DNA from: Utricularia gibba
Taxonomy: Eukaryota; Streptophyta; Magnoliopsida; Lamiales; Lentibulariaceae
Direction: 5' to 3'
Assembly: GCA_002189035.1 (NCBI GenBank)
Contig: CM007989.1
Location: 806,001-870,000, forward strand
DNA length: 64,000 nucleotides
This document shows positions 12,629 through 23,385 of this stretch, piece by piece (the first letter of the stretch is position 1; every line of letters begins with the position of its first letter). The notes under the pieces were generated by a model that saw nothing but the letters and a program-made list of their open reading frames with translations, was not told the DNA's origin and made no database searches. A program made the position numbers and the translations under genes.

Positions 12629-14942
12629 TTATGAGGAAGAAGAAGAAGAAGCGGCCGCCAGCTTCGCCCGGAGCTCCTTCCTCAGGATCTTCCCGGCGGG
12701 GGATTTGGGGATGGCGTGGACGAAGTACACCTTGTGAAGCCTCTTGTAGAACACCACCTGAACCAGCACGCCACCCAGAAAGGAACTCCTTCAATAAATG
12801 GTAACACAGCCCTGCCTCAGTATTTTGGAAGGGGGGGCTTTTTACCTGCTTCGAGACGAACTCTTTCACTGCTTCTTCACTGAGTTGGAACCCGTTCTGG
12901 ACCACAAAGGCAACGGGTACCTCGCCAGCTGCCTCATCCTTTTGTCTGCGAGAGAGTTAATGCATTCAATGACAGCTTAGTGTGATTCAAGATTGCGATC
13001 TAGGGGGTTTTCTACTGTTGAAGAAATGAGGAATGGCAGCACTCACGGTACAACTGCAGCATCGAGGATGTCGGGGTGGGCGATCAGCAGCGCCTCCAGT
13101 TCCGCTGGCGGGACCTACCAGTCGTTTCCTTTGTTAGAATCATGGCAACCACCTCAGGATCTGTAACTAGAATACAGACGCTGTTTTGGGTACCTGGAAC
13201 CCTTTGAACTTGATCAGCTCCTTGGCTCTGTCGACGATGAAGACATCGTCATCATCATCCACGTATCCGATGTCGCCGGTGTGGAGCCATCCATCCACAT
13301 CGATGGTCCTGGCGGTTGCCTCCGGGTCGTTCAAGTAACCTACAGAAGCAGACCGCCATGGAATGGGATGGAGGTGTTGAAGTAACCGGGACTGTGAAAT
13401 TCGACACGGTGGCGCGGCTAACCTTTCATGATCTGATAGCCTCTGATACAGAGTTCTCCGGGATGGTTCCGAGGGACGGAGCAGCCGGTCTCTGGGTCGA
13501 TGACTTTGAGCTCGGCGTTTCTGATCACCATGCCGCATGAGCCGGACTTGGTCGGAAGTGGCTGCTTCGCGAACGCCGGGCACATTGTCAGCACCGGGCC
13601 GGCCTCCGTCATGCCGTAGCCCTGATTTTTAAAAATAAAAAAAGACAGGTCTGGCATGTTATTAAGAGAAATTAAGGGGGTGTTTTGGAAATTAAGAATT
13701 GTTTTTTAACAGTTAAATCGAAATAAAACAAAATCCAAGTGAAGAGCAAAAAGCTTTGGCAGTTTTATTCTTAGTAAATAAAAAGGGAGCATATAATTAT
13801 GGGTTCGGAAGCCGGACTTAAATGGCATGAAATAGTAGCTAGGTTGGTGGGGAGGAGGGGGGGGGGGGGGAGCGACAAATGCGGCGGCGTACCTGTCCGA
13901 AGACAACCTGCGGGAGGCGGCGGAGTAGCGCCGTCTCTAGATCCTTACCTAGCGGGGCAGCGCCGGAGTGCACCATGCGCACCGCGCTCAGATCGTAGCT
14001 ATCGACGATCGGATTCTTGGCCAGGGCCAGGACCAGGGGCGGCACAACGGCGGCGACCGTTACTTTGTGGCGTTGCATCAGATCGAGGAATGAGTGGATC
14101 TCGAACTTCGGAATCAGAAGAACGGCGGTGCCGCTGCGGAGGGAGCAGAGGAGAACCGAGTTCAGGGCGAAGATGTGAAACAGGGGCAAAACGCAGAGGG
14201 CAACGTCGTTTTGCTCCATGTATAAATTAGGGTTCTCCCCGTCCACCTGCTGTGCCACGTTCGTGATCAAGTTCTTGTGCGTGAGAATCACGCCTTTCGG
14301 TAGCCCCGTCGTGCCGGAGGAGAACGGGATCACGACGGCGTCGTTCGCGTCGATTTCAATTTCGCGATACTCATTCTCGTCGGCACCGGAAAGTTCAGAG
14401 AAGTGAACACACCCATCGCGCGCTCCATCAACGGTAACAACGGTAAAATCAGACCCCTCCTCCTCCTCCCTCAGTTTATCAACATAAATTGATTGGGTAA
14501 CCACAATCTTCGCCTTCGCTAACTTAAACTGCTTAAAAATCTCCTTTGCAGTGCAAAAGGGATTCGCCATTGTCATCGCAGCGCCGATCATGGAAGCACC
14601 CATTAAAGTGAACACAAATTCAGCGCAATTCTGCAGAAGCACCATCACAACGTCGCCTTTCCCGATCCCCAGACGGGTCAATCCGACGGCGACTCTCTTG
14701 GAAATCAAATGAGTCTCCGCATAGGAGTAAGTGTCGCCAGTGTTACCAACGATGAGGCAAGTCTTCTCCGCCACATTCGAGATGTTCTCGAAGCAGTAAT
14801 CATGCAGGGGACGGTTGTTGGAGATGGGGATCGCGGGGAGCTTGGAGATGAACACATGGGCCTCTTCATTCAACGGAGGCGATGAAGCTGCAGCAGAGTC
14901 ATGGCTCTGAGCTTCAACTTCCAGAGATGCAACAGACAGCAT
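12629..14942 (-). CDS. 4CL: 4-coumarate--CoA ligase
   Basis: Six exons: 13893-14942, 13423-13621, 13194-13339, 13047-13114, 12846-12945 and 12629-12757, making 564 codons (563 residues) with all phases consistent. It belongs to the ANL adenylate-forming superfamily: box [12 protein letters not shown] lies near residue 207, [11 protein letters not shown] opens exon 2, box II is GELCIRG (usual form GEICIRG) near residue 404, then [36 protein letters not shown], and the catalytic-lysine tail [13 protein letters not shown]. The C-terminus ends in alanines and a serine run, not a peroxisomal signal. The enzyme activates 4-coumarate and related acids with ATP and CoA, feeding lignin, flavonoid and other phenylpropanoid routes in the cytosol. 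Which 4CL class (lignin or flavonoid type) cannot be decided by eye. Intron 1 holds a 14-base homopolymer close to its donor. Confidence 0.95.
13857..13870. repeat. G14 homopolymer in 4CL intron 1
   Basis: Fourteen consecutive G on the plus strand (C on the 4CL sense strand), about 21 bases inside intron 1 from its donor site (13891-13892). It is the longest G/C run in the window. Such a tract is length-unstable and hard to sequence, so its true length is uncertain. Confidence 0.9.
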
Positions 14943-15070
14943 CTTGAGTTACAGAATCAGGAAGCGGTGGGAAGAAAGTCAGGGTTGTTGTGGAGCGATA
15001 AATAGGCCAAGAACAAGGGAGTTGTCTTTGGTTTGGTATGGGCTACAATTTCACTCTACCAACATTTCCC

Positions 15071-15077
15071 TTATAAA
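15071..15077 (-). promoter_or_regulatory. Possible TATA box of 4CL
   Basis: On the minus strand the sequence reads TTTATAAGG, about 130 bases upstream of the 4CL ATG (14942). This spacing would suit a transcription start near 15045 with a leader of about 100 bases. Position and motif only. Confidence 0.45.
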
Positions 15078-15139
15078 GCCATTTTCTTTCCTTTATTATT
15101 ATTATTTTTTTTATGTTGAAGCTGGAAATGGATGACTAA

Positions 15140-16100
15140 CCCTCTGAAATCTTGCTGTCATTGCAGTGGGCACCTCAGGGCTGTTTTTTTATGTAGGTCT
15201 CTTCTTCAGTGCAAAAGAAAAACAGACTGGTTCTTCCTATGGAAACTGATCTGTAAGCTGTCCATGGCCTCAAATTCAACTCTCTACTCTCTGTGTGGTC
15301 ACGTAATGAACAAAAAAGAAGTTTTTTTATTGCGAAATTTGGTACAATATTTAGGAAGAAAGGGATGTGTAGGAGGAGTGAAGACCCCACAAATGCAGTT
15401 GGGGCAAAGTGGCAATTAATCGCTAGTTTCCAGCATGCATTCAATGCGAGGGCATCATCGCCATCACAAGCTTGGGGAGAAGATGGGGGGAGGTGGCGCA
15501 GGCCATCTCTGATTAATTAATTTGATGATCTAATATAATCTAATCACCTTACCCCAAATAATTGACTCCAAAAGCAGCCACTCACCCAACTCCAAGGCTT
15601 AATAAATTCTTCAAATAGCCATTTTTAAATTCTGATATTATACAATAAAATAAATGGGGCACAGTTGAAACTTGAAAATACAGGTATTTATTATTCGGAT
15701 TTATTTATATCCAATAATTCGGATACAAATCCATGGAATATTTGGCTTTCAATTTCATTATTATATTTTTAAATTTTGAAATTCTCAATAATATTCTTGC
15801 ATTGATAAGCATCTTTTTATTTTTTTATTAAAATTTATTTTGGTGTGGCTAGTGAAAAGTTTATATTATATATTCCAAATTTAAATTAATATTTAATTAT
15901 ATTGAGCTATAATTTTTGAATACTGATAATTTATATAAATAACTTTTTAAATAAAAATTATTGCAAATTTAAAATTTAATTATAATATTAAGAAAATTTG
16001 AAACTAAATAGAATCGGATTTTTCAAAATAAATTGAAACCCCTACTTGAAAGTGGGTTTGATGATGGTACAGGAAACAGACGCTACATCCTTCATTGAAT
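15140..16100. other. Distal 4CL promoter and C3H1-like 3' flank
   Basis: Holds the distal upstream part of 4CL on the left (15140-15520, mixed composition) and very A+T-rich DNA from 15521 to 16050. Open frames at 15132-15520 on both strands look random. No gene recognised. Confidence 0.45.
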
Positions 16101-17326
16101 TCACTTTCTTTCAGCGGCAAGTTTCTTGCGGAGCTCAAAGGCGGTATTGAATATGCCGTTCGTCGGTTGGTTGCACACGAAACACTTCTTGTTCTTTGCA
16201 TGGTGCTGCGGGAAGCATTGAAAAGGGTCATTGTCAGCTGATCGTACGCTTCGGTGCAGAAAAAGAGAGGTTTACCTTGAGGGCGCAATGCTCGCAGAAA
16301 TAGTGCTTGCATCGTGTCACGACTGGATCAACGAAGGGTTCTCGGCAGATGAAGCAGGCGAATGGTAGCGCATCTTCATCATCATCATCATCGTCTCTAT
16401 CTGGGCCTGTTTCATCATCAAGATCCTTCATACCCATGGCTAACTTCTTTGCTCTTTCCTTCTGCTTCTCCTCCCATTCATTCTCGAGTTGCCAGCCTGA
16501 TTTATAATCACCACGATCGTGCAGAAACTTGCATGAGTCTCCGTAACCACAATAACCGGTTTCTTTATAGTCTTTGCAGATATCAGGTTGATAGTCGAAC
16601 CTAGCAGACACTCTTATGTGAGCAGAGGCTCTTAGTGGTCCATGCGCTCCACCAGCTTTCTCACTGGAAATAGTTTGCTCTCTCCTAAACCCGGCCTTGT
16701 AATCTGTGTACCCGTGAATGCCCTTGTACAGTTTCTCATCACCATCACTCTTTTCCTTCCCTTTCAGTGTCTCTTGAGCTTGCTTCAGAACTCTCTCTCT
16801 TATGGCTCGAGCATCCCTTGAAAACTCTGTCTCCGTTTCCAAAGTGGCGGTGGCCCGGCTATCATTCTGAACTTGGATTTCTTTCGAAGACTCGTACTCA
16901 AAAAAACTCCCCTTTGTTTCCTGCGCCTTTGTCTCTTTCAAAGTCTTCATTGGCCCACTTGAGAAATGTAATTTGTTGTCCGCCACTATTTGTTTCTTCT
17001 TCCGGAGCACTACTGAGGTCTCAGCATTAGAATCTTCATCCCCACCTTCATTTTCCTCTGTGGCAGTCCGTCTGCGAATGTTCTTGCCCTTTGAAGGCTT
17101 CCTGAAAAAATTACAAACTGAACACAGCCGCTGATAAGCTAGGTGAAGATAGAGTCATTGCGTTGTAAATAACAATGACTAAATAACCGAATGATGGAAG
17201 GCAACATGATTAAACCTCTGATTGTGAATGCTTCAGAAGTTAATGAGACAACAGCAGTTAGCACATACCAGGAGTGTTTTCATCTGTGTTAGCAGTACCA
17301 GGGGCTCCGGCTTCAGGATCCGCCAT
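16101..17326 (-). CDS. CCCH and RING zinc-finger protein (C3H1, RNF113A/Cwc24 homologue)
   Basis: Three exons: 17269-17326, 16276-17117 and 16101-16205; 335 codons (334 residues). After an acidic start ([10 protein letters not shown]) comes the conserved [18 protein letters not shown] block, a low-complexity region, then [17 protein letters not shown]. The CCCH finger ([16 protein letters not shown]...H) lies near residue 195. A RING finger begins at CFICREPF near residue 272 and ends [12 protein letters not shown]. An Asp/Glu run precedes the RING. The human and yeast relatives (RNF113A, Cwc24) act in the spliceosome around catalytic activation; the RING may give E3 ligase activity. The exon 2 acceptor was placed at 17118-17119 because it restores VCNFFRKP in frame. 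A 5' UTR intron (about 17338-17480) is possible. It is head to head with the GDSL gene. Confidence 0.93.
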
Positions 17327-18255
17327 GGCAAACGTTTCTGTACACCAAATGAGCTAACGGGATCAAAATCCTAAATCAAACATAACACATCCACTTCAAG
17401 AAACCCATCCACACAAGAGAAAAAATCTTTGGCAACCGGCACAAAGAACTAAACTTATAAAATATAGCCAAGTCCCTTACCAGCTGTCGCGAGGAAAACG
17501 CGAACTCCATAACTCAACAGGAAAATACCAAAAATACTCGCACGAAAGCACTGAATCACAACAATTCTAGAACCAAAACCAAGAAACAAAAAGTAACTAA
17601 TCAAGTTCAAATTATCGATTCGAAAGACAATATCATACCTGATGACGCTGAAATCAATCACGAAACCACTTATACAGACAACCCTGGATGCTCGCACCTA
17701 GCAATAGCCCTGAAGAACAGAGATTCAGAAGGAGAGATTTAGGGCTCAAAAGAGTCAATTTGGAACGGATCACAGCCCAGAATTTCCTGGGCCAAGCCTT
17801 TTATAGTGGACATGGACCCAACTCGAACCTTCTGCATGGAAGTAAGTGAAATGACCAAAATACCACTACAAATAACTATTTTTGATGTAGTCCCCTGGAC
17901 AACGGCTGGCGTGACGCCATGGTTGGCTTCTTCTTCCTCTGCTGATCATCGGATCGGACTCTGTTTAACCGACGGCGATGCGGCAGGCCGCAGTCCATAA
18001 CGCCCCAACTACCAGAAGATCGCGAGATGGAAGTAGCGACAAGCATTTTTGTTACCAAGTGTTTGGCTTTTCTCCTCCCAAAACAGTGCTGCCTTTATGA
18101 GCATTTATGTCCCTCGGACCGAATGGATCGGAGGAGTGGAGGTTGATTTTCACTAGAAAAACTTGTGAACACGAAGCTGTATCTATATAAAGCCCTGGTA
18201 ATGTACTCTTGCTAATCAGGACAGAGACATGCTTGAACTTCACAAAAGGAAAAAA
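17327..18255. promoter_or_regulatory. Divergent promoter region between C3H1-like and GDSL genes
   Basis: About 930 bases separating two start codons pointing away from each other. The left part probably contains the C3H1 leader, with a likely 5' UTR intron (donor near 17480, acceptor near 17338 on the minus strand). TGGGCC and AGCCCA motifs lie near 17775-17795. The right side has a clear TATA box for the GDSL gene. Confidence 0.5.
18184..18191 (+). promoter_or_regulatory. TATA box of the GDSL esterase gene
   Basis: TATATAAA lies 65 bases upstream of the chosen ATG (18256). That spacing leaves a leader of about 40 bases and supports the 18256 start, although an in-frame ATG at 18229 is also downstream of it. 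Confidence 0.6.
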
Positions 18256-19878
18256 ATGGCGTACTTGCCCGGGAAAGAAGTAGCGGTGATTGCTCTTCTT
18301 GTAATGGCGATTGGGGTTTCTCAAACCAGGGGTGACTGCGCGTTTGATGCTATTTTCGTGTTCGGGGACTCAAACTCCGACACCGGGGGTTTCTACTCCG
18401 CCTTTCCGCCTCAGTCCCTTCCCTATGGGATGACCTACTTCAACAGGCCGACCGGACGCGCCACCGACGGCCGAGTTTTCGTCGACTTCCTCGGTTTGAT
18501 TCCCATGCTGCTCTTTGATGTTTATTTGTGTGTATACATATCGGGCATGGAATGAGATGCGACTCCTATGGTGCAGCGCAAGGTCTAGGACTACCGCCGA
18601 CGACCCCGTATCTTCAATCCATCGGATCCGATTTCCGGCACGGCGCCAACTACGCTACCTTGGCTTCCACTATTATTCAGCCGGCGACTTCGTTGTTCGT
18701 CACCGGAGTCAGCCCCTTTTACCTGGCTATACAGATCAATCAGATGAAGTATTTCAAGGCCAAGGTGGATGAACTTCATTCCCAAGGTAGAGCCCCTAAA
18801 ATTCTTCCAATTTAATCTCTACATTTTCATGGTGTTGAAATTAAATATGCAATAATTAAGGTTCAATTACATAATAAATATATATCATGTTAGAAAAAAT
18901 TAATTAATATTAATGATATACAATTTATTATATATTTAATCATTTCATTTTCAAATTATGATGAGAAATTATTTGTTTTAATATCTCCTCTCAATTCGAA
19001 TTGAGGTGACACGTTTTTTTCTCAGATCAAACCAACGTTCCTAAGCCAGACATATTCGGAAAAGCCTTGTACGTAATCTACATAGGTCAAAATGATTTCA
19101 CCGGGCTAGCTGCCTCAGCCGGTCCCGGCGGTGTGAGGGCGGTTTTCCCACAGTTGCTCTCCGGAACCGCTACCGCCGTTAGGGTCAGTTTTATAAAAAT
19201 AAAGACTACCTTTTTTTATATATAATACGTGCTGTTTGGTGCTATCGATTGTTTACTGATTACAGGAGCTCTACTACCTGGGAGGCCGTACGATAATGGT
19301 GCTCAATCTGGGTCCGGTGGGATGCTATCCTGCATTCCTTGTTCAATTTCCTCATTCTCCAGCCGATCTCGACGCCGGCGGCTGCATCAGATTCTACAAC
19401 GACGCCGTAAACGACTACAACTATCAGCTGAGGAACACCCTTCATCAGCTCAGAGGGGAACTCGGTGATGCCAATATCATCTACGTCGACACCTTCTCCG
19501 TTCTCAACGAGCTTTATCATAACCCCACTGCCCATGGTCTCGCTTCGTTCCCGTTGAGAATCACCGTTGCTCAGCTCAACACACGTATAAATTGATTGGT
19601 TTTGTTTAGGTTTCCGACACGGCACCACGGCTTGTTGTGGGTATGGCGGCGGCGCGTACAACTACGACCCTCGGGTTTTCTGTGGGTCGACCCGGGAGAT
19701 CGACGGGATAACGGCTACGGCGGCGGCGTGCGGAGATCCGGAGAACTACGTGAGCTGGGACGGAATTCATGTGACCGAGGCTGCTAATAAGCAGATGGCG
19801 TACAACATTCTCGCCAGCAGAATCTTTGAGCCTTCCTTTGATCTGAGCAAGTACTGTTATATACACCCCATTGGTTGA
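18256..19878 (+). CDS. GDSL-type esterase/lipase, secreted
   Basis: Five exons: 18256-18493, 18577-18786, 19026-19183, 19266-19536 and 19610-19878; 382 codons (381 residues). I chose the ATG at 18256 (good A-rich context, starts MAYLPGKEV with a clean signal peptide of about 27 residues); an in-frame ATG at 18229 would add nine mostly basic residues. Block I is FVFGDSNSDTGG, with the nucleophile serine in GDS; the typical FLAQGLGLP and GANYATLAST follow, then IGQNDF with the block III asparagine, LNLGPVGCYPA, and block V DGIHVTEAAN with the catalytic Asp and His. The enzyme should hydrolyse acyl esters of wall polymers, lipids or small metabolites in the apoplast; its substrate cannot be read from sequence. 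All catalytic residues are present and the frame is intact. Confidence 0.93.
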
Positions 19879-20699
19879 TGCGGTGCGGACAAGACTGATA
19901 TTGTATTTTATAATAATAAAATAAGGATGTAGTTTGGGGTGACTCTCTTGTTATAGTATTAGTATAAATAATTTAACCTCTAAATTTTAAAATTTCATTA
20001 AATATCCTTCAATTTAATTTTTTTGTAAATAATTTACTTTTGAATTTATGAAATTATATATTTAATCATGTTATTAAAATTAATCGATTTTAATATTAAA
20101 TAATATCTATAATTTCCAATTTAATTCCCCAAACTCAAAAAATCATGAGACATAAATACAACATAAGGCTAATAATGAATTTTGATCCATCAAACTTCAT
20201 ATATGAATACGAAAATCTCTATCATGAAATTTTGTTGTATTTGAAATCAAAATTGATTCATGATGTTATGTATCGTTTTACTTTTTTAAAAAAACTTTTG
20301 AAAACCATTTGAATGTTAGTTGCACTGTTTTAATAATTTGAAATGTGTTTTTTACAATAATTAAACTTGAGATATTATTTTTATATTTTTCTTAATAAAA
20401 TATTCTGTAAAAATCCATTAAATCTCCGGGTAATTTTTGAGAAAATGCAACATTTATGGGCTGACGTGTGCAATTTGCCCCTAAAACAGGGGGTTTTAAA
20501 TAAATAAAATAATTTTAAAAATATCTGGAAATCTGAAATTATCCCAAACATGTGGCCTTATCCACTCCTCAAGAAATAAATGGTTCCCTGCAACGGAAAA
20601 AACTCCAGCCGTCTAGAAGTCTAGAACCTTCGCGGGAGAATTTTCAGCCACAAGGATTGAAAATCGGCGTGCGCCTCCGATCATTTCCGGCTGCTCGAA
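19879..20699. other. A+T-rich spacer between GDSL and DUF2358 genes
   Basis: GDSL 3' UTR followed by about 600 bases of A+T-rich DNA, then the leader of the next gene from about 20560. No gene, TIR pair or strong promoter motif seen. Confidence 0.45.
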
Positions 20700-21823
20700 A
20701 TGACGATTTTGCTGCCGTCGCCGAGGATTTCGTCTTTGGTAGGGAGGGAGTTGCCCGGCAGAGTTTCTCCGGGAGTCGGAAGAGGAAATTCTCGAATGAT
20801 CGTTTGTTCAGGTGTTAAGAGCTTGGAGAAAGCTTCGACTAAGTTACCCGTTGATAACGATGATGATTTAGCCGTACGGTGGCTGTACGGGCTGGTGAAG
20901 GAGAGCGAGGCCGCGGCGCCTAGTCAGACGATCGAGATGAAGGAAGAGGAGAGGAGGAGGCGGGAGTATTACGTGAATACGGGTTACGCAATTCGAACCA
21001 TTCGAGAGGAGTTTCCAGAGCTTTTCAATCGAGATCTGAGCTATGATATTTATAGGTATTTGTGAATTTCTTGCTTAGTTGCTGTTTGATTACTGTGCCG
21101 AGTTCAAGTTAGGGTTATTTGGGTTTTTTTTTTTTTTTTTTTGAACTGGTCACATGTTTTTCGTTCTGTTTCTGGTGGAGAAGATGAGAGATCTGCACTG
21201 AAACTCATCTCCAGTTTATGCTGCATATGAATCTTAAGAGTGTAAATGTATACGCAGTGACAGTTTTTGGATAGGATTGCAGATGTTTTGGAATTGATGA
21301 TGGATGAACCCTTGTATATGCTTTGCTCAAGAATCATGTTTCATAGCTCAATTGATGAGTTAATCTTCTGCTTTTCAGGGAGGATATTGTATTCAAGGAC
21401 CCCATGAACACATTTTCTGGAATAGAGAACTATAAGTCCATCTTTTGGGCTTTAAGGTTTTATGGGAAGATCTTCTTCAAGGCCATATGGGTTGATATTA
21501 TAAGCGTATGGCAACCTGAAGAGAACATGATACTGGTTCGCTGGACCGTGCATGGGGTTCCATGGATTCCACTCGGTGAGAGCCGCAGCAGGTTTGATGG
21601 CACTTCAGAGTACAAGCTTGATAGGCATGGGAAGATATATGAGCACAGAGTTCATAACATTTCCTTAACCGGACCCCAAAAATACCAAATTCTATCCGTG
21701 AATCAGTTGCTTCAGGCCGTCGGATGCCCCTCCACCCCAACCCCAACTTATTTCCAACTGCCCTCGTCATCCGTCAACCGAACCATCGACCCCTCTGCAC
21801 TGAGGTGCGAAGGTGAAGGGTGA
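20700..21823 (+). CDS. Plastid-targeted DUF2358 (NTF2-like) protein
   Basis: Two exons, 20700-21055 and 21379-21823, give 267 codons (266 residues). The N-terminus (MTILLPSPRISSLVGRELPG) is Ser/Arg-rich and lacks acidic residues, as expected of a chloroplast transit peptide. The body has the pattern I associate with DUF2358: YAIRTIREEFPELFNRDLSY, EDIVFKDPMNTFSGIENYKS, FWALRFYGKIFF, then VRWTVHGVPWIPLGE and DGTSEYKLDRHGKIYEHRV. These proteins resemble SnoaL/NTF2 folds and have no firmly assigned reaction. The intron has GT-AG borders and phase 2. The C-terminus is Ser/Pro/Thr-rich. Function unknown; plastid location inferred from the leader. Confidence 0.85.
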
Positions 21824-22292
21824 AAAAAAAAGGAACATGAAGGTTGGTGCAGCCCAAGTTTTGAAACTTTTACCACGGTATATGTAGTATGTAGAGTGTG
21901 TAAAGTTGGAATTTGAGTGCTTCCTGTCTACATGTGTATGCTCAAATGGCTTGTAAGTTGTAACAGTCTGCTGCATAGTACTAAATTCTTAATAAAGTAC
22001 AAGGTGAAATGCCTTGATATCACTGTCAGAACACCTGATGTGCATATTTTTTCAGGATAGGAGGCGCATGAACTACATTTAAGTCATTGTGCTTATCAGG
22101 TGGCCCTCCTACTAACTGAGGAACATACTAAAGGGTTGTGCCTAATCAAGATTTGTGGAAGCGGATAAGAATGAGCATAGAGAAACATTTGGTTTTGTTT
22201 GTTACTAACCTCTCAGATGTTGTTGTTGGGTTGTTCTTCAGCAACCCCATGTGGTTCTCCTCTGCTGTTGTCACCTGGTTTCTTCTAGCCAG

Positions 22293-22298
22293 TATAAA
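22293..22298 (+). promoter_or_regulatory. TATA box of the MAKR-like gene
   Basis: TATAAA, 60 bases before the ATG at 22358, with a C/T-rich leader between them. Position supports that start codon. Confidence 0.5.
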
Positions 22299-22357
22299 GC
22301 GCTCGTCTGCATCATCTTCAACCCCATCTTCTTCTCTCTTGAACCATCTTCTTAGCC

Positions 22358-22966
22358 ATGGAAGAAGCCTCCCACCCTCTTGCAACCGAGAGCTTTTCCT
22401 ACAGCTGGTTGATCCAAGGAAATCCCGCACCGGCATCGGAAGGGGGTTTGGATGACAGGGAACAAAATTTCGATTTCGATCTTCCACCTGAAGCATCGGA
22501 CAATGGTACTGCTCTTACTGATGAGATTTTCTCAGGCGTCGGAATAGTGACACCTCACTCAGGAAAACCGTCGAACACCTGGAGCTGCAGCCGTCGTTCT
22601 GTTTCTCAAAGTCGATCCTCTGTTTCTTCATACTTGTTCCCAGCAAGCAGAAACCAGTCATCACCCCCGCTCAAATGGACATGGAAGGGCTCCTCCAAGA
22701 AAATCTTGCACGATTGCTTCAGATTAGTGAAGCCGCTGATGAGGTTGTCGAGAAAGAGCAGCAGAGTTGACGACATTGGGCGCAGAGTATGCGAAATTGA
22801 GAGCTCCTCTTATTCCCTGAAAAGGGCTAGAAGCTGGACCGTAACTACCCAATACCAGCCAGGATTAAGCGCTTTTCCCCAGAGCAAAATCCGCTGCGAC
22901 TTGGATAGCTCCATCGATGAAGCGATCCTTTACTGCAAGAGATCCATAAGCACAACACTTCCTTAG
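22358..22966 (+). CDS. Membrane-associated kinase regulator-like protein (MAKR6-like)
   Basis: One exon of 203 codons (202 residues). The N-terminus has the short MAKR signature ESFSYSWLI near residues 11-19. A middle section is Ser- and Arg/Lys-rich, including SRRSVSQSRSSVSSYLFP and a basic stretch WKGSSKKILHDCFRLVKPLM that could bind anionic membrane lipids. The C-terminus contains SIDEAILYCKRSI, similar to the conserved C-terminal peptide of the BKI1/MAKR group that contacts receptor kinases. In that family the protein sits on the plasma membrane, blocks or modulates receptor kinases and is released on phosphorylation. Assignment to MAKR6 rather than another member rests on my memory of short motifs. 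Confidence 0.72.
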   Translation: MEEASHPLATESFSYSWLIQGNPAPASEGGLDDREQNFDFDLPPEASDNGTALTDEIFSGVGIVTPHSGKPSNTWSCSRRSVSQSRSSVSSYLFPASRNQSSPPLKWTWKGSSKKILHDCFRLVKPLMRLSRKSSRVDDIGRRVCEIESSSYSLKRARSWTVTTQYQPGLSAFPQSKIRCDLDSSIDEAILYCKRSISTTLP

Positions 22967-23385
22967 GTAGCATCCCTCTGCTTACCTGAATCTTGAGTTT
23001 GTGTTCCAGTTTTGATCGCCGATGCGTTTCGCCCGAACTTCAAGTGCTTGCATGCACCTGAATTTGAAGTACCAAGACAGTTTCGGAGAACAACTCGAGT
23101 CCGATCGAAATCCTCCCCAGTCCCCACACATCGTCGTCTGCAGCTGACCATCTGTCGAGTCTGATTTCAAGAACGTGTTGTTCCTGATGAGACTGCTGTG
23201 GAGACCCGGCATTCTGTTACATGGCAGTTGCTAGAGAGGGCGGAGGATCCATCAAGATATGTGGTTCTTGGGCCGTTTTGGGCCTGGGTTGGATTTGGCC
23301 CGTAGTGAAGTCCACGAAGGGATTCCCAGTTTAGCTTTCGATCTCAACGACGCCGGAAGATGAATTCTGGTGAAGGTTCGATTGT
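22967..23385. promoter_or_regulatory. Spacer with TGGGCC motifs upstream of U11/U12-59K
   Basis: About 420 bases. The left half is probably MAKR 3' UTR. TGGGCC occurs at 23269-23274 and 23279-23284, roughly 100-115 bases before the U11/U12-59K ATG, with a further GGCCC near 23300. These are site II-type motifs. Confidence 0.4.

Noticed and set aside
17088-17105. C3H1 exon 2 starting at the AG before GAAGCCTTC
   Set aside because: It breaks phase. The upstream acceptor at 17118-17119 restores the conserved VCNFFRKP.
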